Shown: positions 1-6,655 of the stretch, in pieces
Numbering within the stretch: the first letter of the stretch is position 1
How the letters are laid out: each line of letters begins with the position of its first letter
Assembly (NCBI GenBank): GCA_036744635.1
Contig: DAIOHQ010000190.1
Span: 1 to 9,798, forward strand
Reading direction: 5' to 3'
Length of the DNA stretch: 9,798 nucleotides
Origin: DAIOHQ01 sp036744635
GTDB lineage: Bacteria > Planctomycetota > Phycisphaerae > Tepidisphaerales > Tepidisphaeraceae
Notes under the pieces: model-generated
Told to the model about the DNA's origin: nothing
Databases searched by the model: none
What the model saw: the letters and a program-made list of their open reading frames with translations, nothing else
Position numbers and translations under genes: made by a program

Positions 1-142
1 GCCTATCTTACGTCACTATTATTACTTAAACTTTTTTATGCAACGGTCAGTAAGTATATCATCTCTCGCTGGGCTTGGCGCGTATTTCCATGAAGCCGCG
101 GAGGATCTATTGCGCCGCATCTGTGCCCATCGCCGCCCATTC

Positions 143-171
143 TTGATCCAATCCGCTGCGGTTCTTACATT
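143..171 (+). promoter_or_regulatory. Candidate sigma-70-type promoter for mutS
   Basis: TTGATC (143-148, 4 of 6 matches to TTGACA) is followed after 17 nt by TACATT (166-171, 4 of 6 to TATAAT). A transcript would start near 178, giving a leader of about 18 nt before the mutS ATG with its GAGGGAAG Shine-Dalgarno at 182-189. Spacing and position are good, but both boxes are imperfect and the call rests on pattern alone. The AT-rich first 60 bases could hold a second promoter. Confidence 0.35.
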
Positions 172-195
172 CATTGCCTGCGAGGGAAGCGACTG

Positions 196-2913
196 ATGAC
201 TGATACCGCACTGGAATCGCCCGCACCGGAACCTGCGCCGCGCAAACGCCGCGCAATTGCGGGCGTCGCTGCGCCGGCCGGCGGCGCGGCGGAAAAATCG
301 CCGCTCTCCCCCGCCATGAAGCAGTATCAGCAGTTCAAGCAGCAATATCCCGGCTACGTGCTGTTTTTTCGGATGGGGGATTTTTATGAGATGTTCTGGG
401 AGGATGCCAAGCTGGCGGCCAAGACGCTGGGCGTGGCGCTGACCAGCCGCTCGCGCGGGGGAGTGGATGCAGAGGATGCCATTCCGATGGCCGGCGTGCC
501 GTTTCACGCGGTCGAGGCGTATCTCCGCAAGATGATCGCGGCCGGGCACAAGGTGGCGATCTGCGAGCAGATGGAGGACCCGGCCCTGGCCAAGGGCGTC
601 ATCAAACGCGATGTGGTGCGGCTGATGACGCCGGGGACGCTGACCGATGAGCCGCTGCTGGATGGGCGCAGCGAGAATTATCTGGCGGCCGTCGCATTTC
701 ATCTCACCAAGTCCGATGGCTATCGCGCTGGGCTGGCGTGGATTGAGCTTTCGACCGGGGCGTGTATCGCCCTGTCCGGCAACGACGGTCAAATCCTCGA
801 CGAGATCGCCCGCCTGCGCCCCGCCGAAGTGCTGATCCCCGAGCTTCCGTCCGGCCAGCCGCACGACATTTCCAAGAAAATTGAGGCGCTGGGTGTGAAG
901 GCGATCACCGCCCGCCCCGGCTGGCAGTTCACGGTGCATCACGCCAAAGAACAGCTCGCCCGCCAGTGGCAGACGATGACCGCAGGGGGGTTCGGCTTCG
1001 CGGACGATGATCCGGCGGTGCTCGCGACGGCGGCGGTCTTGAGCTATCTGGAAGAGACGCAGAAATCGTCGCTGGCGCATCTGCGCCCGCTGCGCCGGCA
1101 CGTGGTCGAGGATTATCTCAACATCGACCCCGCCTCGTGGCGCAGCCTGGAGATCGACCGCACGGTGCGCGCCAATACCACCGAAGGCTCGCTGCTGAGC
1201 GCCATCGACCGCACCGCCAGTTCCATGGGCGGGCGCATGCTGCGGCAGTGGCTGCGCACGCCGCTGTGCGATCTGGAGCACATCGCCGCGCGGCAGTCGG
1301 CCATCGCGGCGCTGCTGGAATCGCCCAGCGTCCTCAAGAGCCTGATCGCGGCCCTGGATGATGTGTGTGACATCGAGCGGATCATCTCGCGCGTCTCGGT
1401 TGGCCGGGCCGGGCCGCGCGATCTGGCAGCGCTGGCGAAATGCCTGGCAGCGCTGCCGGCGCTGTTCGAGCAACTGCAATCGCTCGGCCGCACTGAAGAT
1501 GTCGCCCCGGAATTGCTCAACCTACGCATCTTCTGCGCCGAGCGCGCGAAGTATCTCGCCGGCGCCATGCTTCCCGATCCCGCGCCGCATCTGCGCGAAG
1601 GGGGAGTCATCGCCGGTGGCTTCGATCCCGAGCTGGATCGCCTGCGCGACATCGGCACCAACAGCCAGCAGTGGCTGGCCAAATATCAGTCTCAGCTCGC
1701 GGCCGAGTCGGGCATCGCATCGCTGCGCATCGGCTACAACAAGGTCTTCGGCTATTACATCGAGGTGACGGATTCCCATCGTGACAAGGTTCCCGCCGGA
1801 TGGTCGCGCAAGCAGACCATCAAGAATGCCGAGCGCTACATCACGCAGGAGCTCAAGGAGTTTGAGAACGAGGCGATCGGGGCGCAGGATCGCTCGATCG
1901 CCCTGGAAGCCAAGCTCTTCGAGCAGATCCGCCAGGAGCTGTTGCCGCATATCGGCCAGTTTCAGGAGCTGGCCGACGGCTTGGCGCGGCTGGATGTGCT
2001 GAGTTCGCTGGCCGCGTTGGCGCAGGAGCGCCGCTATTGCCGGCCGGAGATGGTGGAGCAGCGCGTGCTGGAGATCATCGATGGCCGCCATCCCGTGCTC
2101 GAGCAGCAGCTTGGTTCGGAGTTCGTCGCCAATGACGTGCGCTTCTCCGACAGCGACTCGCTGATGCTGATCACCGGCCCGAATATGGCCGGCAAATCCA
2201 CCTACATCCGGCAGGTGGCGCTGATCGCGCTGATGGCGCAGATCGGCTCCTTCGTCCCGGCCAAAAGCGCCACCATCGGCGTGATCGACCGCCTCTTCAC
2301 CCGCATCGGCGCATCCGATGAGCTGCACACCGGCCAATCGACCTTCATGGTCGAGATGACCGAGACCGCCAACATTCTGAACAACGCCACCGACCGCTCG
2401 CTGGTGATCCTGGATGAGATTGGCCGCGGCACGAGCACGCTCGATGGCCTGTCGCTGGCCTGGGCGATTGCCGAGCACATCGCCGCCTTCGTCCGCTGCC
2501 GCACGCTTTTCGCCACCCATTACCACGAGCTGACCGATCTCTCGCAGCGCTTCAGCGGCGTGCGCAACTTCAACGTGGCCGTGCGCGAATGGGAAGACCA
2601 GGTGATCTTCCTGCACCGCATCGTTGAAGGGGGAACGGATCGGTCCTACGGCATCCACGTCGCCCGCCTGGCCGGCGTGCCGCGGGAAATCCTCGACCGC
2701 GCCCGCACGCTGCTCTCGGAGCTGGCCGTGCAGCATGTCTCGCTGAAGAAGTCGCGCAGCCGCCAGGAAGACAGCAGCCAGCTCCCGCTGTTCAGCGACC
2801 CGGCCAGGGAGCTGCTGAGCGCGCTCGCCGGAGTCCCGGCCGACACGCTCACGCCGACGCAGGCGCTGGAGTTGATCCGGCTATGGAAAGAAAAGTTCGC
2901 CAAGGGGAGTTAA
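196..2913 (+). CDS. mutS: DNA mismatch repair protein MutS
   Basis: MutS binds base mismatches and small loops in newly replicated DNA and recruits MutL through ATP-driven sliding-clamp formation. The 905-residue protein has every landmark of the MutS1 family. The mismatch-wedging Phe-X-Glu motif lies in GDFYE (61-65). The Walker A loop GPNMAGKS is at 661-668. Walker B with catalytic Glu (LVILDE) is at 736-741 and is followed by the GRGTSTLDG signature. A helix-turn-helix dimer region with ATHYHEL and GTDRSYGIHVA comes next. Near the C terminus, QLPLF (862-866) matches the beta-clamp-binding motif. Residues 1-40 are a Pro/Ala-rich extension beyond the usual start; Met41 is the alternative, but only the ATG at 196 has a Shine-Dalgarno. 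The hydrolase gene begins 10 nt after the stop. The reading frame is intact. Confidence 0.98.
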   Translation: MTDTALESPAPEPAPRKRRAIAGVAAPAGGAAEKSPLSPAMKQYQQFKQQYPGYVLFFRMGDFYEMFWEDAKLAAKTLGVALTSRSRGGVDAEDAIPMAGVPFHAVEAYLRKMIAAGHKVAICEQMEDPALAKGVIKRDVVRLMTPGTLTDEPLLDGRSENYLAAVAFHLTKSDGYRAGLAWIELSTGACIALSGNDGQILDEIARLRPAEVLIPELPSGQPHDISKKIEALGVKAITARPGWQFTVHHAKEQLARQWQTMTAGGFGFADDDPAVLATAAVLSYLEETQKSSLAHLRPLRRHVVEDYLNIDPASWRSLEIDRTVRANTTEGSLLSAIDRTASSMGGRMLRQWLRTPLCDLEHIAARQSAIAALLESPSVLKSLIAALDDVCDIERIISRVSVGRAGPRDLAALAKCLAALPALFEQLQSLGRTEDVAPELLNLRIFCAERAKYLAGAMLPDPAPHLREGGVIAGGFDPELDRLRDIGTNSQQWLAKYQSQLAAESGIASLRIGYNKVFGYYIEVTDSHRDKVPAGWSRKQTIKNAERYITQELKEFENEAIGAQDRSIALEAKLFEQIRQELLPHIGQFQELADGLARLDVLSSLAALAQERRYCRPEMVEQRVLEIIDGRHPVLEQQLGSEFVANDVRFSDSDSLMLITGPNMAGKSTYIRQVALIALMAQIGSFVPAKSATIGVIDRLFTRIGASDELHTGQSTFMVEMTETANILNNATDRSLVILDEIGRGTSTLDGLSLAWAIAEHIAAFVRCRTLFATHYHELTDLSQRFSGVRNFNVAVREWEDQVIFLHRIVEGGTDRSYGIHVARLAGVPREILDRARTLLSELAVQHVSLKKSRSRQEDSSQLPLFSDPARELLSALAGVPADTLTPTQALELIRLWKEKFAKGS

Positions 2914-2923
2914 GGAGTTCGGA

Positions 2924-3787
2924 ATGGAGACGGCAAAGCCGGCGCCGGACGTGGCGGATTTTGTGTATGGGGCGAACTGGCGGAACACGTTTGACCTTTG
3001 GAAGCCGGCGGGGGAACTCGATAAACCTTGGCCATTGTTTGTCTGGTTTCATCAAAACGGGTTCGTGGCGGGGGACAAGTCATTGATTCCGGCGGAGTTG
3101 ATTGAGGCGCTGCTCGGGGCGGGGATCGCGGTGGCGTCGGCCAACTATCGCTTCAGCCAGCAGGCGCCCTGCCCGGCGATGTTCCACGACTGCGGGCGGG
3201 CGATCCAGATGCTGCGCTACTTCGCGCCGGTGTGGAATCTGGATCCATCTCGCGTGGCGGCCGGCGGTTGCTCGGCGGGCGGGGGCGCGGCGCTCTGGCT
3301 GGCCTATCACGCGGACCTGGCGGACCCGGCCAGCCGCGATCCGGTGGCCCGGCTGTCGACCCGGCTCTCCTGCACCTGCAACACCGCCGCCCACTGCAGC
3401 TACGACCCGCACTTCATCCGCGCGCACATTCCCGGCCCCGCCTGGACGCACGAAGTGATCCCGCTGCTGTTTCAGGTGCCAACGGAGGAATTCGATGCGC
3501 CGTGGGCGCGGGAGACGTTCAAGCTGGGGTCGCCGATTGAGTTCGTCGATGAACGTGCCGTGCCGACGCTGATGTTTCACGAGCGGCCGGATGTGCCGGC
3601 GGACAGAGCGATGACGGTCAACGAAAGCATCCACCATGGCCGCTTTGCGCAGGTGCTGGCTGAACGATTGAAAAAGTTCGGCGTCGAGTGCGAAATCCGC
3701 TATCGCAGCGAATATCCGAATCCGGAGGCGGGGGAGTCGGCGCTGTTTTCCGAAGCAGCGGCGGGGTTTCTGAAGCGACATTTGTAG
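2924..3787 (+). CDS. Alpha/beta hydrolase (esterase/lipase-like), atypical catalytic set
   Basis: This 287-residue protein looks like a cytoplasmic alpha/beta hydrolase of the BD-FAE or hormone-sensitive-lipase-like group; I see no signal peptide. WFHQNGFVAG (41-50) stands where such enzymes carry the HGGG oxyanion loop. The nucleophile elbow is GCSAG with Ser117, preceded by LDPSRVAAGG. FHERPDVPAD (218-227) is in the usual place for the catalytic acid, probably Asp223. No His appears in the usual spot in the last 30 residues, only His286 two residues from the end; His237-His238 are other candidates. The central part is Cys-rich (Cys150, 152, 158). The start is well fixed: AAGGAG (2912-2917) overlaps the mutS stop codon and sits 6 nt from the ATG, so the gene is probably cotranscribed with mutS. 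The substrate is unknown and no link to mismatch repair is evident. Confidence 0.85.
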   Translation: METAKPAPDVADFVYGANWRNTFDLWKPAGELDKPWPLFVWFHQNGFVAGDKSLIPAELIEALLGAGIAVASANYRFSQQAPCPAMFHDCGRAIQMLRYFAPVWNLDPSRVAAGGCSAGGGAALWLAYHADLADPASRDPVARLSTRLSCTCNTAAHCSYDPHFIRAHIPGPAWTHEVIPLLFQVPTEEFDAPWARETFKLGSPIEFVDERAVPTLMFHERPDVPADRAMTVNESIHHGRFAQVLAERLKKFGVECEIRYRSEYPNPEAGESALFSEAAAGFLKRHL

Positions 3788-3852
3788 AGGTTCATCTTGG
3801 GCCGGCGCCTGCTGTGGCATCAGCTATCCGCCTAAGAAGTGCATGCTCTCAA

Positions 3853-3880
3853 GTAGCACGGGTTTTCCTTAACCCGTGCC
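3853..3880 (+). repeat. REP-like palindrome, copy 1
   Basis: GCACGGGTT (3856-3864) pairs perfectly with AACCCGTGC (3871-3879) around the loop TTCCTT, giving a 9-bp stem. A GTA precedes the stem and a C follows it. The same 28-nt unit recurs in inverted orientation at 3950-3977 with 26 of 28 identities, and the two differences are pair-preserving. Short GTAG-led palindromes in intergenic inverted pairs are typical of REP elements mobilised by RAYT (Y1-type) transposases. No such transposase lies in this window. Confidence 0.8.
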
Positions 3881-3949
3881 CAGTGTGTCAATCTGCGCAC
3901 GCGGCACGTCATTTGAGAAATCGGGTCTGTCGCTCCGACCGAACTGCTA

Positions 3950-3977
3950 GGCATGGGTTAAGGAAAACCCATGCTAC
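3950..3977 (-). repeat. REP-like palindrome, copy 2 (inverted)
   Basis: GCATGGGTT (3951-3959) pairs with AACCCATGC (3966-3974) around AAGGAA. Read on the minus strand it starts with GTA, has the loop TTCCTT and ends in C, exactly like copy 1. A C-to-T change in one arm is matched by a G-to-A change in the other, so pairing is kept. Copies 1 and 2 can also pair with each other to form one large stem-loop enclosing the 69-nt spacer. Confidence 0.8.
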
Positions 3978-4119
3978 GGGAGAAGATCGCTGGGCTTCTG
4001 GCATATGGGGTGGTCGCCGCATTCACATGAGGCGCCTCTGATACGCATTCCATGTACATGCGAGGCGGTTTGAGACGAGCGCCGAAATTAATCGGGAGGC
4101 GTGTGATTTCGCATGTCCC

Positions 4120-4149
4120 TTCGCACCTGACCCCTGCTGCGATTATTCT
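4120..4149 (+). promoter_or_regulatory. Weak candidate promoter for the methyltransferase
   Basis: TTCGCA (4120-4125, 4 of 6) is followed after 18 nt by TATTCT (4144-4149, 4 of 6). If it is used, transcription would start about at the A of the ATG at 4156, which would make a leaderless mRNA. This agrees with the absence of any Shine-Dalgarno before that ATG. Both boxes are weak. Confidence 0.22.
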
Positions 4150-4155
4150 ATCATC

Positions 4156-4863
4156 ATGCTTGAATCGCGCGAGCGAGTGGAGGAGTTGATGGATCGGGCC
4201 GATGCCGATCCGGAGGAGCTGCGCTCGGCGCTCGCCTTCATCCGGCGGATCAACGTGCTGCTCGGCTACACCCGCGCCACCCTGCATCATCTCAAGCGGT
4301 TCTCGCGGTCGTGGAAGGCGGGCGAGAGGATCACCATTCTCGATCTGGCCACCGGTTCGGCCGACATTCCGCGGGCGATCCTGAAATGGGCCCGGCGCAG
4401 TGGCTTCGACCTCCACGTCACCGGGCTCGATCTGCATCCCACCACCGCCTCGGCAGCGCTGGCGGAAAACCCCGATCCGTCGCTCATCATCGTCCGCGGC
4501 GATGCCCTGCATCCTCCCTTCGCCGATGGCAGCTTCGATTACGTGCTGACAAATATGTTCCTGCACCATCTCGATGAGGCGGAGGTTGTGCAGGTGATGC
4601 GCGAGATGAATCGCCTCGCCTGCCGCGGCGTCATCATCGCCGACCTGCTCCGCCATCGCCGGGCCTATTTCTGGATCAGGATTTTCTCGGCATTCGCCGG
4701 GCGCATCGTTCGCCATGACGCCCCGGCATCGGTGGCCCAGGCATTCGTGAAGCGGGAGATTCTCGATCTTCGCGATCAGGCGGAAATTCCCTACGCCGCA
4801 TATTTTCGACACTTCGGCCACCGCTTCGTGCTCGCCGGTTGCAAGCCGCATCATAAGACGTGA
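4156..4863 (+). CDS. Class I SAM-dependent methyltransferase
   Basis: This 235-residue protein has a Rossmann-type SAM-binding fold. Motif I is ILDLATGSADIP (61-72). The acidic residue that holds the SAM ribose is likely Asp92 in GLDLH. GDALHPPF and DGSFDYV (115-130) give the following motifs, and MFLHHLDE (134-141) and GVIIADLL complete a type-11-like methyltransferase core. The N-terminal helix with ELMD followed by a RINVLLG-like segment resembles methyltransferases often encoded beside type III polyketide synthases in Planctomycetes and Actinobacteria, but no polyketide gene is present here, so the substrate is unknown. The ATG at 4156 lacks a Shine-Dalgarno, while the in-frame ATG at 4189 follows GGAGGAG. 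I keep 4156 because ELMD, just before Met12, appears conserved in related proteins as I recall them. The gene stands alone, with gaps of more than 360 nt on both sides. Confidence 0.85.
   Translation: MLESRERVEELMDRADADPEELRSALAFIRRINVLLGYTRATLHHLKRFSRSWKAGERITILDLATGSADIPRAILKWARRSGFDLHVTGLDLHPTTASAALAENPDPSLIIVRGDALHPPFADGSFDYVLTNMFLHHLDEAEVVQVMREMNRLACRGVIIADLLRHRRAYFWIRIFSAFAGRIVRHDAPASVAQAFVKREILDLRDQAEIPYAAYFRHFGHRFVLAGCKPHHKT
4179..4185 (+). promoter_or_regulatory. Strong internal Shine-Dalgarno before alternative start
   Basis: GGAGGAG lies 3-5 nt before an in-frame ATG at 4189-4191, which is codon 12 of the methyltransferase. It competes with the upstream ATG at 4156, which has no ribosome binding site. 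It could be the true initiation signal (224-residue protein) or simply the Glu-Glu coding sequence of the conserved N-terminal helix. Confidence 0.4.
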
Positions 4864-4984
4864 CAGACCAAATGCTTGCGACCGAGGCGTTGCACGACGC
4901 TGCTGCAGCTTGGCTGCGATCCGGAAAACTCTCCGATTCGAAGCAAAGCAACAACCGCCAAAAATATCAGCAAATGCGCGTGGT

Positions 4985-5013
4985 TTGACGATTTCTTCCA
5001 CATATCGTACGCT
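4985..5013 (+). promoter_or_regulatory. Candidate promoter for the YhaM-like gene
   Basis: TTGACG (4985-4990, 5 of 6) is followed after 17 nt by TACGCT (5008-5013, 3 of 6). The -35 box is good and the -10 box is poor. It is the best sigma-70-like arrangement in the gap. Confidence 0.28.
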
Positions 5014-5212
5014 TTTATAGCTCCCGTCCCGGCTGGCTTTGCAGCGGGGCGCTGAGCGGGTGCTGTCGGCCGCGAGATGGCGCTGGGCTTGGCCAGGAGT
5101 CGCGGCGGGAAAAGATGGATTCCACCGGGGTCGCCGGTTTTGTCGCCAACGTTTGTCCCCGGCAACTGTCCCGTTCTGCATCGTTCTTCCGGGGCGGGAA
5201 TCCGCTCGTGTT

Positions 5213-5218
5213 AGAGGA
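5213..5218 (+). promoter_or_regulatory. Shine-Dalgarno deciding the YhaM-like start
   Basis: AGAGGA lies 6 nt before the ATG at 5225. No comparable site precedes the upstream in-frame TTG at 5039, so this site fixes the start of the nuclease gene at 5225. Confidence 0.75.
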
Positions 5219-5224
5219 TCGCTC

Positions 5225-6382
5225 ATGCGCCGCAGCTATTTGTCCAACTGTCAGCCCGGAGATGTGGTCGAGGATGTCTACGTCCTCAGCCAGAAGCAAT
5301 TTTCCGCCACCAGCACCGGAAAATTCTTCGTCAAGGCCTTCATCTCCGACAAGACGCTGCAGCTCACCGCGCGGCTCTGGAACGCCACCCGCGACCTGTA
5401 CGACCGCCTTCCCGAATCCGGCTTCGTGAAGATTCGCGGGCGCATCGAAAACTACCAGAGCAACCTGCAGTTCATCATCGAGCAGATCTGGCCGGCCAAG
5501 GATGGCACCTTCGACGTCGGAGACCTGCTGCCCCACACCACCAAAGACGTCGATGCCATGTGCCAGCGCCTCTTCGAGCTGGTGCAGAGCGTGCAGAACC
5601 GCCACCTCAACGCGCTGCTGCAGACCTATCTCGATGATGAAGAGCTGATGAACAGCTTCTGCAAGGCGCCGGCCGCGATGACCTTTCATCACGCCTTCGT
5701 CGGCGGGCTGCTGGAGCACACCCTCAACGCCATCGAAGTGGCCGATGCGATCTGCAAGTTTTATCCCGGCCTCAATCGCGACATCGTGATCGCCGGCATC
5801 TTCCTGCACGACATCGCCAAGACCTGGGAGTTGAGCTACGACTGCGCCTTCGGCTACACCGACGGCGGCCAGCTCGTCGGCCACATCGTCAAGTCGGCGA
5901 TGTGGGTGGAGCACAAGGCGAAGATCGCGGAGGACCTGCTCGGGGAAAAAATTCCCCAGCCGCTGATCGACGTGCTGCAGCACATCATCATCAGCCACCA
6001 CGGCGTGCCGGAATTCGGCGCCATCAAGCCGCCCAGCACGCCCGAGGCGATCATGGTTCACGTGGTGGAGAACCTCGACGCCAAGATGATGATGTCGCTG
6101 GCGGCGACCCGCGGCAGCGCCGTCTCCGGCTTCGCGGCCGATGGCGGCGGCGGAAACTGGACGGAATACATGAAGGCGTTCGGCGGCCGGCTGTATCGGC
6201 CGGATACCGCCCCGGCTGACGCTGAAATCCCCGATGGCAACGGCGATGGCCAGGAATCGCCCGCGGAGCGTTCCCCCGCGCCCGCCCCAAACCCGCGCCA
6301 GCCTCGCGCCATCGATGCCAGCCCCGTCAAGCTCGCCATCACCAATCCCCTCTTCGAGGCCGCCCCGCTGCGCAAGCAATAG
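5225..6382 (+). CDS. YhaM-like 3'-5' exoribonuclease (OB-fold plus HD domain)
   Basis: This 385-residue cytoplasmic protein has the two-domain plan of YhaM/CBF1-type nucleases, which degrade RNA (and single-stranded DNA in some members) from the 3' end. Residues about 12-90 form an OB-type nucleic-acid-binding fold, with KFFVKAFISD and the FVKIRGRIENYQ segment typical of it. Residues about 150-290 form a metal-dependent HD domain: HHAFVGGLLEHT (155-166), the HD pair His195-Asp196 in FLHDIAKTWE, His220 in VGHIV, SHHG (257-260) and Asp285 in ENLDAKMM. These supply the expected metal ligands. From about residue 300 the chain becomes Gly-, Pro- and Ala-rich and is probably disordered, making the protein longer than the roughly 310-330 residues usual in Firmicutes. 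The gene is monocistronic as far as visible and converges on the tRNA gene. Confidence 0.9.
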   Translation: MRRSYLSNCQPGDVVEDVYVLSQKQFSATSTGKFFVKAFISDKTLQLTARLWNATRDLYDRLPESGFVKIRGRIENYQSNLQFIIEQIWPAKDGTFDVGDLLPHTTKDVDAMCQRLFELVQSVQNRHLNALLQTYLDDEELMNSFCKAPAAMTFHHAFVGGLLEHTLNAIEVADAICKFYPGLNRDIVIAGIFLHDIAKTWELSYDCAFGYTDGGQLVGHIVKSAMWVEHKAKIAEDLLGEKIPQPLIDVLQHIIISHHGVPEFGAIKPPSTPEAIMVHVVENLDAKMMMSLAATRGSAVSGFAADGGGGNWTEYMKAFGGRLYRPDTAPADAEIPDGNGDGQESPAERSPAPAPNPRQPRAIDASPVKLAITNPLFEAAPLRKQ

Positions 6383-6443
6383 CCAATTGCCGCCTGGCAA
6401 CTCACCGCCGTAAATCACTTCGGAAAATCCCCCGAAACTGCAA

Positions 6444-6516
<73 letters not shown>

Positions 6517-6527
6517 TGTGGCCGAAA

Positions 6528-6555
6528 ACTTTAGCGGCGCTGGCCGCGATGTCAA
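6528..6555 (-). promoter_or_regulatory. Promoter of tRNA-Lys
   Basis: On the minus strand, perfect TTGACA (6555-6550) is followed after 16 nt by TAAAGT (6533-6528, 4 of 6). The -10 box ends 11 nt before the mature tRNA 5' end, which leaves a precursor leader of only a few nucleotides for RNase P. It is the best promoter match in the window. Confidence 0.65.
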
Positions 6556-6561
6556 GCGGAG

Positions 6562-6649
6562 GAAGGCACGAAGGCACATAGGCACGAAGGCACGGAGGGA
6601 AGAGGCAGCATTCACTTCGTGCCTTCGTGCCTCTTGCCTCCGTGCCTTC
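6562..6649. repeat. Long imperfect hairpin of GGCACGAA-type units
   Basis: The left arm (6562-6597) and right arm (6615-6649) pair over about 31 bp with two mismatches and a small asymmetric bulge, around a loop of about 17 nt. Each arm is built from repeated GGCACGAA/GGCACGGA 8-mers. The hairpin begins about 7 nt after the stop codon of the PpiD-like gene and ends just before the tRNA promoter, so it may end or insulate that transcript, although no U-tract follows. The 8-mer wording resembles a short repeat that recurs between genes in planctomycete and verrucomicrobial genomes (from memory, not searched). Confidence 0.85.
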
Positions 6650-6655
6650 TTTCCG

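Larger units (their letters stand above)
3788..4155. other. Intergenic region with REP-like pair
   Basis: These 368 bases between the hydrolase and the methyltransferase hold no credible gene. Short open frames here have no ribosome binding site or recognisable product. The middle is occupied by two palindromes in opposite orientation (3853-3880 and 3950-3977), separated by 69 nt. No U-tract follows either palindrome, so neither is a clear intrinsic terminator, although the first could still slow or protect the 3' end of the mutS-hydrolase transcript. The last 40 bases contain a weak candidate promoter for the methyltransferase. Confidence 0.8.
4864..5224. other. Non-coding gap and possible leader of the YhaM-like gene
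   Basis: These 361 bases hold no supported gene. The frame of the downstream nuclease stays open back to a TTG at 5039, but that extension is Arg/Gly/Ala-rich, lacks a ribosome binding site and resembles no part of the family. A candidate promoter at 4985-5013 would leave an unusually long leader of about 200 nt. In it, ACCGG (5124-5128) can pair with CCGGT (5134-5138), followed by a short T run. GCCGG (5133-5137) can instead pair with CCGGC (5159-5163). The two pairings exclude each other, but both stems are only 5 bp. Confidence 0.6.

Noticed and set aside
67..79. CGCTGGGCTTGGC shared with 5081-5093
   Set aside because: A single 13-bp match between two places is expected by chance in about 10 kb of GC-rich sequence, and the flanks do not agree.
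22..1479. Long antisense open frame over mutS (485 codons), and a similar one at 1522-2736
   Set aside because: The translations are Arg/Gln/His-rich with no domain. They arise because high-GC third-position codon use keeps the opposite strand open, and mutS on the plus strand is unmistakable.
196..3787. Defence or toxin-antitoxin reading of the mutS-hydrolase pair
   Set aside because: MutS is a complete MutS1-type repair protein with a clamp-binding motif, and the partner is a metabolic-type hydrolase. Nothing points to immunity.
6387..6400. TTGCC/GGCAA hairpin just after the YhaM-like stop as a terminator
   Set aside because: The stem is only 5 bp and no T run follows it, so a terminator cannot be claimed.
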